64,000 nt of DNA, taken from positions 992,001-1,056,000 of the forward strand of contig NZ_SHMP01000004.1 of NCBI RefSeq assembly GCF_004217335.1, in the 5' to 3' direction. The first letter of the stretch is position 1, and every line of letters starts with the position of its first letter. The DNA is from Natrinema hispanicum. GTDB taxonomy: Archaea > Halobacteriota > Halobacteria > Halobacteriales > Natrialbaceae. Shown here in pieces: positions 1 through 9,278 of the stretch. Made by a program: the position numbers and the translations under genes. The notes under the pieces were generated by a model. It saw only the letters and a program-made list of their open reading frames with translations. It did not search any database and had not been told where the DNA came from.

Positions 1-93
1 CCAATGCAGTCTATATGAGAGAGACACACTCCGATATACTGTTTCCCGGATAGCGTTCAGCTATCCCACGAGAAACGTTCGAGAACGAACTCC

Positions 94-567
94 TTACTCG
101 ATCGCCGCAACCGCGTCGAGCTGAACGCTTGCACCGCCAAGTAACTCAGACACACCGACGACACTGCGCGCTGGCAGCTGCTCGCCGAATGCCTCGCGAT
201 AGACGTCGTTGACCGCGTCGTACTGCTCGAGGTCGGTGAGATACACCGTCACTTTGAGCACGTCGTCGAGCGTTCGGCCCTGTTCCTCGAGTGCCGTCTC
301 GAGGTTCGAGAGCGCGTGTTGCATCTGTTCTGCCGCGGACTGTGCTGATGGGACGGTTCCGTCTTCGGTCGGCAGCTGACCCTCCAAAAACAGGAGGTCA
401 GAACTCCCGGTCTTCGTGCCATAGCCGCCGGTAAACGCCGTTCCGGCACGCTGTTTGCGGCCAGTGGTACTTGCACGAGACGACAACTGGTGCTGATCGG
501 TTTTCGACTGTTGCACAGTACGATTGAGGGGCTGCTCACTTATAGGAGTGTTGGGTGAACTGCACAA
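94..567 (-). CDS. RidA/YjgF family protein
   Basis: RidA proteins hydrolyse reactive enamine/imine intermediates released by PLP enzymes, in the cytoplasm. The core matches the family: a strand segment with GQLP near residue 65, the variant TVYLTDLEQYDAVN in the middle, and the signature LPARSVVGVSELL near residue 130 whose Arg binds the substrate carboxylate in this family. The frame gives 157 residues, about 30 more than typical. The first ~30 residues are polar, low in conservation and may not be translated; a GTG codon near residue 18 is an alternative start. It stands alone, divergent from arsR. Its closeness to the leu/ilv genes fits a housekeeping role but shows no direct link. Confidence 0.85.
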   Translation of the reverse strand: MCSSPNTPISEQPLNRTVQQSKTDQHQLSSRASTTGRKQRAGTAFTGGYGTKTGSSDLLFLEGQLPTEDGTVPSAQSAAEQMQHALSNLETALEEQGRTLDDVLKVTVYLTDLEQYDAVNDVYREAFGEQLPARSVVGVSELLGGASVQLDAVAAIE

Positions 568-625
568 GTCTGCATTGGGTCAGAAATCAATGGTATGAGA
601 GCTAGAACCGAATACCAGTCGGAAG

Positions 626-648
626 TATTAATTGAAGAGGTTCTCAAT
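626..648 (+). promoter_or_regulatory. Putative arsR promoter with inverted repeat
   Basis: A TATA-like TATTAAT (626-632) lies about 30 bases before the arsR ATG, the usual spacing for a leaderless haloarchaeal transcript. It overlaps a perfect inverted repeat, ATTGA (631-635) and TCAAT (644-648) with an 8-base spacer. ArsR proteins bind short inverted repeats over their own promoter, so this is a candidate autoregulatory operator. The assignment is inference from position and symmetry. Confidence 0.4.
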
Positions 649-658
649 CAAGGAGGTG

Positions 659-1058
659 ATGGCAACAGCGACACAACGTCTCCAGCGCTACCTCGAGGAC
701 GAACTCGAGGACTGTCGTCCCGAGGACGTCGAACAGCGGCTCGACGAACTGGACACGCTCGAAGCGGTGCTCTCGACGGATCGGATCGAGAGGGACCTCG
801 ATGTACTGACGGCGCTTGCAAACGAGACGCGATACAAACTCGTACGGCTTCTCGTGGCTGCCTGATGGCGAGCTCTGTGTCTGTGAACTGAACGCGATGA
901 TCGATGCAAGCGAGAGTGCCATCAGTCACGCGCTCTCGGATTTGACCGACGCTGAACTCATCACCTGCCGAAAGGACGGCCGATGGCGGAAGTATCGTGC
1001 CTCGAACACCGCGGTTGCGATGCTGACACTATTGGATGGAGTGACCGCGGATGAGTAA
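659..1058 (+). pseudogene. arsR: ArsR-family transcriptional regulator, frameshifted as given
   Basis: This winged-helix metalloregulator would repress the arsenic cluster that follows. The first part (from ATG 659) encodes an acidic helix and the segment LTALANETRYKLVRLLVAA, then hits TGA at 863. The next frame continues directly with GELCVCELN, the CVC metalloid-binding motif of ArsR, then the recognition helix SESAISHALSDLTDAELI and wing. Removing one base (T863 in GCC-T-GAT) joins both parts into a 132-residue protein of normal length. A GGAGGTG sequence touches the ATG with no spacing, so initiation is more likely leaderless. The end overlaps acr3 by 8 bases. The break is probably a sequence artefact. 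Confidence 0.85.
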
Positions 1059-2219
1059 CACCGACTCTCACGAACACGGGCCGAACTGTGGCTGCGAGAG
1101 TTGTGGCGATCCGCGGTCGATGGATTTTCTCGACAAGTATCTCACCGTCTGGATCTTCGGGGCGATGGCTATCGGCGTCGGTCTCGGCTTCGTTGCGCCG
1201 TCGGTCACCCAGCCGATTCAGGAGTTCCATCTCGTCCAGATCGGCCTGATCGCGATGATGTATCCGCCACTGGCGAAAGCCGACTACTCGCGGCTCCCGA
1301 CCTGTCTTTCGTAACTGGCGCGTCCTCGGGTTGAGTCTGATCCAGAATTGGCTCATCGGCCCGACGCTCATGTTCGGGCTCGCAGTCGTCTTCTTTAGCG
1401 GACTCGTCCCCGGCCTGCCGGCACGACCCGACTACTTCCTCGGGCTCGTCTTCATCGGCATGGCCCGCTGTATCGCAATGGTGCTCGTCTGGAACGAACT
1501 CGCCGACGGCTCGACCGAGTACGTCACCGGGCTCGTCGCTTTTAATAGCCTCTTTCAGATCGTTACCTACGGGGTGTACGTCTGGTTTTTCGGTCCTGTT
1601 TCTCCCGCCGCTACTCGGCATGGAGACGCTCGTCGCCGGCATCGAGACGTTCAACGTGACGCCGTCGCAGGTGTTCAGGGCGATCGTCGTCTTCCTCGGG
1701 ATCCCCTTTGCCGGGGGCTTTCTCACTCGGTATATCGGCACCCGAACCAAGAGCGAGGAATGGTACGACGAAACGTTCGTTCCGAAGATCGATCCCGTGA
1801 CACTCGTCGCGCTGCTGTTTACCGTCATCGTGATGTTCGCGACGCAGGGCGAGGCCATCGTCGCCTCGCCCAGTGACGTGCTCCTGATCGCCGTCCCACT
1901 GACGATCTACTTCGTGGTGATGTTCCTCGTGAGCTTCGGCATGGGCAGAGGGATCGGCGCGGACTACTCGACGACGACCGCAATCGGCTTTACCGCCGCC
2001 TCGAACAACTTCGAACTCGCGATCGCGGTCGCGGTCGCCGTCTTCGGCGTCGGCTCCGGCGTTGCTTTCACGACCGTCGTCGGCCCACTGATCGAAGTCC
2101 CCGTCCTGCTCGCGCTGGTCAACGTCGCGCTGTACTTCCAGCGACGCTTCGACTGGAGTGGTGCCACCACTGGCCGCCTCGAGCCATCATCCACAAAATC
2201 GACCCCTGACGACGACTGA
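1051..2219 (+). pseudogene. acr3: Acr3-type arsenite efflux permease, two frameshifts as given
   Basis: Acr3 is a ten-helix membrane carrier that exports arsenite. The N-terminus has a Cys/His-rich tag (CGCESCGD) before the first membrane helix. Three reading frames join into one protein: 1051-1302, 1304-1594 and about 1596-2219. The first junction is an extra T at 1303 (ACC-T-GTC), restoring [16 protein letters not shown], a typical Acr3 segment. The second is one extra base in GGTCCTG (1592-1598), restoring [11 protein letters not shown]. The corrected product is 388 residues, normal for Acr3. Helices with the conserved FTAASNNFELAIAVAV stretch are intact. It is coupled to arsR by overlap and followed by the arsC-like gene, so the three form an arsenic-resistance operon. 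Confidence 0.88.
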
Positions 2220-2229
2220 GACCATACCA

Positions 2230-2676
2230 ATGACTTCACACACCGATTCCACCGATCCGACTCGTATCGCCTTCGTCTGTGTCCAGAACGCAGGCCGATC
2301 ACAGATGGCCTACGCGTTCGCACAGCAAGAACTGGAAACGCGAGAGCTCGCCGCCGAAATCGACCTCATCACCGGCGGCACGCGACCCGCCGACCACGTC
2401 CACGACGAGGTCGTCGACGCGATGGCCGACACGGGAATCGACATCGCCGATCGGACGCCACGAGAGGTCACCTTCGAGGACCTTCAGGCGAGCGACTACG
2501 TCATCACGATGGGCTGTTCGGCTGCCGACGTCTGCCCGGCCAACTGGGCTGGCGAGAACCGCGACTGGGATCTCGAGGACCCGGACGGAAAATCACCGGC
2601 GACAGTCGCGACGATCCGTGACGAGATCGAACACCGCGTTGGCTCGCTGTTCGACGAACTCGAGACGACCCGATAA
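2230..2676 (+). CDS. Low-molecular-weight phosphatase / arsenate reductase-like protein
   Basis: The 148-residue cytoplasmic protein has the LMW-PTPase fold. Its P-loop, VCVQNAGRSQMA near residues 17-28, is the CX5R catalytic signature, and the family's general acid region is near the C-terminus. A further Cys pair (MGCSAADVCP) resembles the redox cysteines of thioredoxin-coupled ArsC proteins. Position 10 bases after acr3 suggests it reduces arsenate to arsenite for export. It could also act as a protein tyrosine phosphatase, but operon context favours ArsC. The ATG at 2230 is chosen because the P-loop then starts near residue 15, as usual. Confidence 0.85.
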   Translation: MTSHTDSTDPTRIAFVCVQNAGRSQMAYAFAQQELETRELAAEIDLITGGTRPADHVHDEVVDAMADTGIDIADRTPREVTFEDLQASDYVITMGCSAADVCPANWAGENRDWDLEDPDGKSPATVATIRDEIEHRVGSLFDELETTR

Positions 2677-2702
2677 CCTCTAGTAGCCACTGAAAGTCAC
2701 TG

Positions 2703-2738
2703 CACACCCGATCGCACGACGGCTGTGCGATCGGTGTG
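2703..2738. terminator. Intergenic hairpin between convergent genes
   Basis: CACACCCGATCGCAC (2703-2717) pairs with GTGCGATCGGTGTG (2725-2738) with one bulged C and a 7-base loop. It lies between the arsC-like gene and the convergent small gene. No strong U-run follows, so a terminator role is tentative. Confidence 0.35.
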
Positions 2739-2768
2739 TAAATCGTTTCAGTTGTTACTATAGCGCGA

Positions 2769-3059
2769 TCAGAGCCGGTCCGTACTCACGTCCACGCCCG
2801 GCGGCGTCACAAGCAGAAAGCCACGGAAGTGAACGAGATTCCCGCCTGACTCCTTGACGTCGCGTGCGAACCCGGATGCCAGTTCGTTTACGTTCCCCTC
2901 GACGTTGAGGACCAGTACGTTCCCCGTTGAAATCGCTTCGAGCCACTCCTCGGCCGGCGTCTCCCCGTCGAGGACGCCGAGGACGATGCTGCCTTCGATC
3001 TCGAGTTCGTCGTCGATGTGTTCCTCGACGGTCCGAAGGTCGAGGTCGAAATCGCTCAT
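2769..3059 (-). CDS. DUF5779-like haloarchaeal protein
   Basis: A 96-residue acidic protein without membrane segments. It has an N-terminal acidic helix followed by EIEGSIVLGVLDGETPAEEW and a segment ending in HFRGFLLVTPPGV. This pattern matches my recollection of the haloarchaeal DUF5779 family, which has no known function. The strong GC3 and acidic composition support real coding. It is transcribed alone, with an 86-bp palindromic repeat about 125 bases upstream. Confidence 0.7.
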   Translation of the reverse strand: MSDFDLDLRTVEEHIDDELEIEGSIVLGVLDGETPAEEWLEAISTGNVLVLNVEGNVNELASGFARDVKESGGNLVHFRGFLLVTPPGVDVSTDRL

Positions 3060-3185
3060 ACCGGGTGGGTCGAACTACGGCGAGAAAAACGTTCGCCTCA
3101 GCCGGATGGTCCCGTGGACGATCACATGCGGCCTTTCACCCTCCGCTGGGCTGCACGCGCATGTAACGGGCGGACCTGATACCGT

Positions 3186-3271
3186 CATACGGTCTGCTGT
3201 CCCAATGTCACGGTGGGCCCGCAGTGCGGGTTGCGGGTGCGCCGGCACTGACTGCCAGCAGTCCGTATCAG
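3186..3271. repeat. 86-bp palindromic intergenic element, copy A
   Basis: The element starts CATACGGTCTGCTGT and ends CAGCAGTCCGTATCAG, so its ends are inverted repeats. The centre is GC-rich and also partly self-complementary. Its reverse complement matches copies at 22604, 41554 and 60259. The TGA stop codon of the ferritin-like gene (3268-3270) lies inside the right end. Confidence 0.8.
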
Positions 3272-3729
3272 TCCATCGGGAACTCTTTCTGGAAGCCGCG
3301 GAACTCGGTGCGGTGGGCCTCCTCGTCGGCGAGGATCGTCACCGCCACGTCTTCGGTAACGGGGTCGTTCGCATCGTCGGCCGCCTCCACTAGCGACCGA
3401 TAGGTCTCGATGGCTGCTTCCTCGGCCTCGAGGACGCCGTCGATGACTGACTGGACGTCGGTGGTGTCTTCGGGCGGCTGGAGGCTGTGCTGGTTGGCCT
3501 CGAACGACTCCGAGCCTGGCGGCGACTCGTCGAGCTGTTTCAGCCGCTCGCCGAGAATCCGCGCGTGGTCGAGTTCTTCCGGGATGTCTTCCTCGAGACT
3601 CTCTTTGACTTCCTCGGCGTGAATGCCGTCGAGAACGATCGCGTTCGTCCGGTAGTTCATTACGGTCTCGAGCTCGTCGATATACGCCTCCGTCAGCAGG
3701 TCGATAATTTCGTCGGACGTCATGCGCAT
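3268..3729 (-). CDS. Ferritin-like four-helix protein
   Basis: The 153-residue protein is predicted all-helical with spaced carboxylate/histidine metal ligands: an early Glu in ELETVMNYR, EELDHARILGER (ExxH type), EAEEAAIETYR and ADEEAHRTEF (second ExxH). This is the diiron pattern of the ferritin/rubrerythrin/bacterioferritin superfamily. It lacks the rubredoxin domain, and its exact subfamily is not clear. A role in iron storage or peroxide protection is inference. A second ATG two codons downstream is an alternative start. The stop codon falls within a palindromic repeat end. Confidence 0.75.
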   Translation of the reverse strand: MRMTSDEIIDLLTEAYIDELETVMNYRTNAIVLDGIHAEEVKESLEEDIPEELDHARILGERLKQLDESPPGSESFEANQHSLQPPEDTTDVQSVIDGVLEAEEAAIETYRSLVEAADDANDPVTEDVAVTILADEEAHRTEFRGFQKEFPMD

Positions 3730-4135
3730 CGCTCTACGACAGCCGGGTATAAAGTATTGACATGTGTTCGCCTCTCGTCTGTCCCGTCAACCCTCACTCG
3801 TGAACCTCGTGTACACGCGTTATCACGGATCGGACTGGCCACTCATCCAGAAACGAGAGCGAAAGTAGCACAGTTCACGTTTCGAGCGGCCTCCGAGCAG
3901 ACAGAGTGACCGTTTGTCGATCGACGACCGCGCGCGAGCGCTCGAGCGAGGTTGATTGGGGTAAGCAGGGAGGAATTCGTGGCCACTGCTCGAGAAACAC
4001 GTCGGTCGGCGGGCTCGTGCTATACAGTATTAGGAGATATGGTCGGATAATAGGTAGACGCCGTCATGCGATTTTCGGACCTCAATAAACGATTGTGATG
4101 GTATCGATCGTCGATCACTGTCAGATACAGCGGTA
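3730..4135. other. Gene-poor spacer upstream of leuA
   Basis: About 400 bases without a credible gene. Short open frames here lack homology signs and have poor codon bias. The segment becomes A+T-rich toward leuA (around 4020-4150), as expected for a promoter region. Confidence 0.5.
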
Positions 4136-4136
4136 G

Positions 4137-4145
4137 TTTTATATA
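4137..4145 (+). promoter_or_regulatory. TATA box of leuA
   Basis: TTTTATATA centred near 4141 lies about 30 bases before the leuA ATG at 4173. That predicts a transcript with a leader of only a few bases. It is the clearest archaeal promoter element of the leu/ilv region. Confidence 0.65.
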
Positions 4146-4172
4146 TGTCGTCGCACCTGGGATTCAGATACA

Positions 4173-5407
4173 ATGTCTTCACAAGACAGCCCATCCTCTG
4201 ACAACAGTCAGGGGGGTCGAGTTCTTCCAGGGCACGTTAGATTCCACTGACGAAATAGAGTCAGCACGTGTCTTCGATACGACCCTCCGGGACGGCGAGC
4301 AGTCGCCCGGCACTTCGTTCTCTTACGACGATAAACGGCAGATCGCGTCCATCTTGGACGAGATGGGAACCCACGTCATCGAGGCCGGGTTCCCCGTCAA
4401 CTCGGACGCGGAGTTCGAGGCCGTTCGTGATATCGCTTCGGCAACCAGTTCGACGACCTGTGGCTTAGCCCGTGTCGTCGACCAGGACATCGAAGCGGCG
4501 CTCGATTCCGGCGTCGAGATGGTGCACACGTTCGTGTCCACCAGCGACGTCCAGATCGAGGATTCGATGCACGCCACCCGTGAGGAGGTCGTAGAACGCG
4601 CAGTCGAGTCGGTCGAACGCATCACCGAGGCAGGCGCAACCTGCATGTTCTCGCCGATGGATGCGACGCGAACCGACGAACAGTTCCTGATCGAGGTCAT
4701 CGAGGCGGTCACCGAGGCTGGAACCGACTGGATCAACATTCCCGACACCACCGGCGTCGCCACACCGACCCGGTTCAAGGCGATGATCGAGAAGGTCCTG
4801 GCCCACACCGACGCCCGGGTCGACGTCCACGCACACGACGACTTCGGGCTGGCCACTGCCAACGCCTTGGCCGGCATCGAAGCGGGCGCATCCCAGGCGC
4901 AGGTCTCGGTCAACTCCATCGGTGAGCGGGCCGGCAACGCCGCCTACGAGGAGTTCGTGATGGCCGTCGAGTCGCTCTACCAGACCGACACGGGGATCGA
5001 CACGACGCGGATCACCGAACTCTCGGAGATCGTCGAGGAGAAAAGCGGCATGGATACCCCGGGCAACAAGCCGGTCGTCGGCGACAACGCCTTCTCCCAC
5101 GAGAGCGGCATCCACGCCTGCCGGCGTTATCGAAAACTCCGACACCTTCGAGCCCGGCGTGATGACCCCCGAAATGGTCGGTGCCGAGCGCAAGCTCGTC
5201 ATGGGGAAACACACTGGTACCCACTCAGTTCGGGAACGACTCGTCGAGTGTGGCTTCGATCCCACCGACGAGCAGGTGCGCGCCGTCACCCGCCGCGTCA
5301 AAGATTACGGGGCCGAGAAGCGCCGCGTCACGGTCGACGTCTTGGAGCGCTTCGCCGAGGAGGCTGGCGTCGAACGCCAGTCCGAGGAAGAGGAGGTGCG
5401 CGTCTAA
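4173..5407 (+). pseudogene. leuA: LeuA-type 2-isopropylmalate/citramalate synthase, two frameshifts as given
   Basis: This enzyme condenses acetyl-CoA with 2-oxoisovalerate, the first step of leucine synthesis. The alternative is pyruvate as acceptor, i.e. citramalate synthase. The TIM-barrel starts with FDTTLRDGEQSPG, and the metal-binding HAHDDFGLA and SVNSIGERAGNA are present. Two single extra bases break the frame: a run of six G at 4211-4216 after codon 13, and T5119 (GCC-T-GCC), after which HESGIHA continues as AGVIENSDTFEPG. Corrected length is 410 residues. That is short of the ~500 of regulated LeuA, so the C-terminal leucine-binding domain is missing and control must be elsewhere. 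The ATG follows a TATA box. Both breaks look like artefacts, because the rest is well conserved. Confidence 0.88.
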
Positions 5408-5519
5408 GGGATGTCCTCCCTGTTTGCCACCGGCCGCGAGCCCCAGCTATCGCGTTCGATCCAGCGACCTGGCGCGACTCGTAAGGATTATGTCCCTCGA
5501 GAGAGCTACGTAATCAGTA

Positions 5520-5606
5520 ATGACGGTTCGCGCTTCCCTGTCGGCTCGTGTCCGCACAGTCGACATCAGCGCGCTCGCTCCGATTCGTATTGTAGGGGCA
5601 TCCTAG
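5520..5606 (+). promoter_or_regulatory. Candidate leader peptide and hairpin upstream of ilvB
   Basis: A 28-codon frame (ATG 5520, TAG 5604) sits in the 323-base gap between leuA and ilvB. Nine of its residues are Val, Leu or Ile, and it ends in the cluster PIRIVGAS. The last Ile and Val codons (ATT, ATT, GTA) are ones this G+C-rich genome generally avoids. A hairpin with arms GGGGC and GCCCC (5595-5610) covers the stop codon. This arrangement resembles bacterial attenuator leaders for branched-chain amino acid operons. A weak TATA-like GGATTATG lies near 5485, about 30 bases before the ATG. Translation is not proven. Confidence 0.45.
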
Positions 5607-5720
5607 CCCCATCTTCAGTACCTCGCAGCTCCGGACCGGAATCCGCATCGTTCTCCGAGCGATCAGCAATCCACCAGATGACACACTACCGTACACCACC
5701 CGATCGCCACACACTGGCGG

Positions 5721-5726
5721 GAGGTA
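5721..5726 (+). promoter_or_regulatory. Ribosome binding site of ilvB
   Basis: GGAGGT lies 4 bases before the ATG at 5731 and matches the archaeal 16S anti-SD. Its presence shows that ilvB is read from a leadered transcript, unlike many haloarchaeal first genes, which fits an upstream leader region. Confidence 0.6.
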
Positions 5727-5730
5727 ATCG

Positions 5731-7554
5731 ATGAGCGAACGCGCAGCAAAGGTCACGCCAACAGACGACGAACAGACCGACGAGCAGATCACCGACAGTG
5801 CCGCGCCCGACGCGGCGACCGAGCCCGACTCGGCAGCCGAGACCGAGTCCGAGACGACGACCGAACCCGTCACGTCGGGTGCTGAGGCCGTCGTCCGTGC
5901 ACTCGAGAACGCGGGCGTCGAGTACGCCTTCGGCGTCCAGGGCGGGGCGATCATGCCCGTCTACGACGTCCTCTACGATTCGGACATCCGGCATGTGACG
6001 ATGGCCCACGAACAGGGCGCAGCCCACGCGGCCGACGCCTACGGCATCGTCTCGGGCGAACCGGGCGTCTGTCTCGCGACGTCGGGGCCGGGCGCGACCA
6101 ACCTGGTCACCGGCATCGCCGACGCCGACATGGACTCGGATCCGATGCTCGCGCTGACGGGACAGGTCCCGACGGAGTTCGTCGGCAACGACGCCTTTCA
6201 GGAGACCGACACTACCGGCGTCACGACGCCGATCACGAAGGACAATACGTTCGCGAGCGACGCCGACCACGTCGGCAGCGACGTCACCGAGGCGTTCGCG
6301 CTGGCCCGCGAGGGCCGACCGGGGCCGACTCTGGTCGACCTCCCGAAAGACGTCACCAACGGCGAGACCGACCGCGAGCCCGACGAGCCGAAAACGCCCG
6401 ACACCTACCACGTGCAGGAACGGGCCGACTCGGAAATCGTCGCAGCCGCGGCCGAGCGGATCGAAAACGCCGATCGTCCCGTCATGCTGCTTGGCGGTGG
6501 CGTCATCAAAGGCGAGGCCAGCGAGGCCTGTCGTGAGTTCGCCATCGAACACGAGATTCCGGTCATCACCACGATGCCCGGCCTCGGCGCGTTCCCCGAG
6601 GACCACGAACTGTCCCTCGAGATGGCGGGCATGCACGGCACCGGCTATGCCAACATGGCGATCACCCACTGTGATACGCTGATCGGGATCGGGACCCGAT
6701 TCGACGACCGTCTGACCGGCGGCATCGAGACCTTCGCGCCCGACGCGGAGATCATCCACGTCGACATCGATCCCGCAGAGATCTCGAAGAACATCTACGC
6801 GGACTACCCGCTGGTCGGCGACGCCGAAACCGTCGTCGAGCAACTCGCCGAGGCGGTCGACGAGTCACCGGCAGCCACGAAATGGCGCGCCCAGTGCCAG
6901 CAGTGGAAATCCGACTACTCGATGGCCTACGAGGCACCCGAGGACGCACCGGTCCAGCCGGAGTTCGTCGTCGAAGCCTTAGACGAGGCCACGAGCGACC
7001 GGGCGATCGTCACCACCGGCGTCGGCCAACACCAGATGTGGGCCGCCCAGTACTGGACCTACACCGAACCGCGAACCTGGGTCTCGAGTCACGGTCTCGG
7101 GACGATGGGTTACGGTCTGCCCGCAGCCATCGGCGCGCGGCTAGCGGCCGACGACGACCAAGAGGTCATCTGTGTCGACGGTGACGGTTCGTTCCTGATG
7201 ACGCTGCAGGGACTGTCCGTGGCCGTCCGCGAGAACTTGGATATCACGGTCGCCGTGCTCAACAACGAGTACATCGGCATGGTCCGCCAGTGGCAGGACG
7301 CCTTCTTCGAGGGCCGCCACGCCGCTTCGGACTACAACTGGATGCCCGAGTTCGACAAGCTCGCCGAAGCCTTCGGCGCTTGTGGCTTCCGCATCGACGA
7401 CTACGACGACGTCGCCGACACCATCGAGGAGGCACTCGCCTACGACGGCCCGTCGGTGATCGACGTCCACATCGATCCCGACGCCAACGTCTACCCGATG
7501 GTGCCAAGCGGCGGCGACAACGGCCAGTTCGCACTGACGGAGGACCAATTATGA
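5731..7554 (+). CDS. ilvB: Acetolactate synthase, large catalytic subunit
   Basis: The 607-residue ThDP enzyme joins two pyruvates, or pyruvate and 2-oxobutyrate, in valine/leucine and isoleucine synthesis. After a 50-residue acidic Ser/Thr/Glu-rich N-terminal extension, the Pyr domain contains the catalytic Glu (E94 in MAHEQGAAHAADAYG). The central FAD-type domain follows. The C-terminal PP domain has the ThDP motif GDGSFLMTLQ with Asp near residue 485 and NNEYIGMVRQWQ. It overlaps ilvN by ATGA, so the subunits are translationally coupled. The acidic extension is unusual for bacterial enzymes but common in haloarchaea. Confidence 0.95.
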   Translation: MSERAAKVTPTDDEQTDEQITDSAAPDAATEPDSAAETESETTTEPVTSGAEAVVRALENAGVEYAFGVQGGAIMPVYDVLYDSDIRHVTMAHEQGAAHAADAYGIVSGEPGVCLATSGPGATNLVTGIADADMDSDPMLALTGQVPTEFVGNDAFQETDTTGVTTPITKDNTFASDADHVGSDVTEAFALAREGRPGPTLVDLPKDVTNGETDREPDEPKTPDTYHVQERADSEIVAAAAERIENADRPVMLLGGGVIKGEASEACREFAIEHEIPVITTMPGLGAFPEDHELSLEMAGMHGTGYANMAITHCDTLIGIGTRFDDRLTGGIETFAPDAEIIHVDIDPAEISKNIYADYPLVGDAETVVEQLAEAVDESPAATKWRAQCQQWKSDYSMAYEAPEDAPVQPEFVVEALDEATSDRAIVTTGVGQHQMWAAQYWTYTEPRTWVSSHGLGTMGYGLPAAIGARLAADDDQEVICVDGDGSFLMTLQGLSVAVRENLDITVAVLNNEYIGMVRQWQDAFFEGRHAASDYNWMPEFDKLAEAFGACGFRIDDYDDVADTIEEALAYDGPSVIDVHIDPDANVYPMVPSGGDNGQFALTEDQL

Positions 7555-8213
7555 AACGCGGATTAGAAGGCCCAGAACCCGAAGAGCGACCGACTCCCGC
7601 AGGACGACGCAACAAACAGGGCATTCGCATCGACCCCGAAGTCGAGGCGACCCACGAGCCCCGGCGTACCGTCATCTCGGCACTGGTCGCACACGAACCC
7701 GGCGTGCTCTCGGATGTCTCGGGACTGTTCTCGAGACGGCAGTTCAACATCGAGAGCCTGACCGTTGGCCCCACCGAAGACGAAGATCGCGCGCGAATCA
7801 CGATCGTCGTCGAGGAGCCCGACCCCGGGATCGACCAGGTCGAGAAACAGCTGCGAAAGCTCGTGCCGGTTATCTCCGTGCGCGAACTCGAGCCCGACGC
7901 GATGCGCCGCGAACTGGCGCTCGTGAAAGTCGACGCCGAGGACCCAGCGGCAGTCAGCGCCGTCGCGGATATGTATGACGCGACGGCTGTCGACTCGAGT
8001 CCGGAGACGGCGACCTTCGAGATCACTGGCTCGCGCCAGAAGATCGAGGCCGCCGTCGACACCTTCAGCCAGTTCGGCATCCGAGAGGTATCCCGGACGG
8101 GGCTGACGGCGATGGCTCGTGGCACAGACCAGACCGCTGGAGCCGACCTGACAGCACAGCCCGCCGACGAGGCGAAGTATGGCGACTATACCCAACCAGC
8201 AGACGATGACTGA
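7551..8213 (+). CDS. ilvN: Acetolactate synthase, small regulatory subunit
   Basis: The 220-residue protein binds IlvB and confers valine feedback. An ACT domain starts near residue 38 with [20 protein letters not shown] and the following [13 protein letters not shown]. The C-terminal ALS_ss-type domain runs from about residue 110 ([11 protein letters not shown]) to [15 protein letters not shown]. The N-terminal 35 residues are a charged extension. Start ATG 7551 overlaps the ilvB stop. The 3' end overlaps the preferred ilvC start by 8 bases. Confidence 0.94.
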   Translation: MKRGLEGPEPEERPTPAGRRNKQGIRIDPEVEATHEPRRTVISALVAHEPGVLSDVSGLFSRRQFNIESLTVGPTEDEDRARITIVVEEPDPGIDQVEKQLRKLVPVISVRELEPDAMRRELALVKVDAEDPAAVSAVADMYDATAVDSSPETATFEITGSRQKIEAAVDTFSQFGIREVSRTGLTAMARGTDQTAGADLTAQPADEAKYGDYTQPADDD

Positions 8214-9255
8214 CGAATTCACCACCGACATCTACTATGACGACGACGCAGACGTATCGACGCTTGACGACGAGACCGTGGCCGTACTGGGCTACGGCAG
8301 CCAGGGGCACGCCCACGCGCTGAACCTCCACGAGAGCGGGGTCGACGTAGTCGTCGGCCTGCGTGAGGACTCCTCCTCGCGATCGGCCGCCGAAGCAGAC
8401 GGGCTCACCGTCGAAGCGCCCGCCGACGCGGTCGCACAGGCCTCCTACGTGTCCGTCCTCGTGCCCGACACCGTCCAGGCGTCGGTCTACGAGAACGCCA
8501 TCGCGCCCAACCTCGAGGCGGGTGACACGCTCCAGTTCGCCCACGGGCTGAACATCCACTACAACCAGATCGAGCCGCCGGAAGACGTCGACGTGACGAT
8601 GGTCGCGCCCAAGAGCCCGGGTCACCTCGTCCGCCGCAACTACGAGAACGACGAAGGGACTCCCGGCCTGCTGGCGGTCTACCAGGATACTACGGGCGAC
8701 GCAGAGGAGCGCGCCCTCGCGTACGCGAAGGGAATCGGCTGTACCCGCGCCGGCGTCATCGAGACGACGTTCCAGGAAGAGGTCGAATCGGACCTCTTCG
8801 GCGAGCAGGCCGTCCTCTGTGGCGGCGTCACCTCGCTGGTCAAACACGGCTACGAGACGCTGGTCGACGCAGGCTACTCGCCGGAGATCGCCTACTTCGA
8901 GTGTCTCAACGAACTCAAGCTGATCGTCGATCTGATGTACGAAGGCGGCAACATGGAGATGTGGAACTCCGTCTCCGACACCGCCGAGTACGGCGGTCTC
9001 ACCCGCGGCGACCGCGTTGTCGACGAGTCCGTCCGTGAGAACATGGACGAGATCCTCGAAGAGATCCAGAACGGCGAGTTCACGCGCGAGTGGATCGTCG
9101 AGAACCAGGCTGGCCGCCCGAGCTACAGCCAGCTGCGCAACGCAGAACAGAACCACGAGATCGAAGACGTCGGCGAGCGACTGCGCGACCTGTTCGCCTG
9201 GGCCGAGGACGACGAAACCGAAGAGGAGTCCGTCCAGGTGCAAGCCGACGACTAA
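8206..9255 (+). CDS. ilvC: Ketol-acid reductoisomerase
   Basis: IlvC isomerises and reduces acetolactate (or acetohydroxybutyrate) with NAD(P)H and Mg2+. The N-terminal Rossmann domain begins [17 protein letters not shown]. The knotted C-terminal domain carries metal ligands in [18 protein letters not shown] and [20 protein letters not shown]. From ATG 8206 the length is 349 residues, including a ~20-residue acidic tail. A longer frame starts at 8179 but would overlap ilvN more; 8206 gives the usual N-terminus [18 protein letters not shown]. It is the class I (short) form. Confidence 0.95.
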   Translation: MTDEFTTDIYYDDDADVSTLDDETVAVLGYGSQGHAHALNLHESGVDVVVGLREDSSSRSAAEADGLTVEAPADAVAQASYVSVLVPDTVQASVYENAIAPNLEAGDTLQFAHGLNIHYNQIEPPEDVDVTMVAPKSPGHLVRRNYENDEGTPGLLAVYQDTTGDAEERALAYAKGIGCTRAGVIETTFQEEVESDLFGEQAVLCGGVTSLVKHGYETLVDAGYSPEIAYFECLNELKLIVDLMYEGGNMEMWNSVSDTAEYGGLTRGDRVVDESVRENMDEILEEIQNGEFTREWIVENQAGRPSYSQLRNAEQNHEIEDVGERLRDLFAWAEDDETEEESVQVQADD

Positions 9256-9278
9256 CCGAAAACGGAGAGCGACCAACC

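Noticed and set aside
3487..4088. Open frames between the ferritin-like gene and leuA
   Set aside because: They overlap the ferritin-like gene antisense or run through A+T-rich promoter DNA, with no conserved features.
863..5119. Programmed ribosomal frameshifting as the reason for the broken frames
   Set aside because: The shifts fall in different codon phases, in many unrelated genes, with no common slippery codon or downstream structure. Only GCC-TGA in arsR looks like a classic site.
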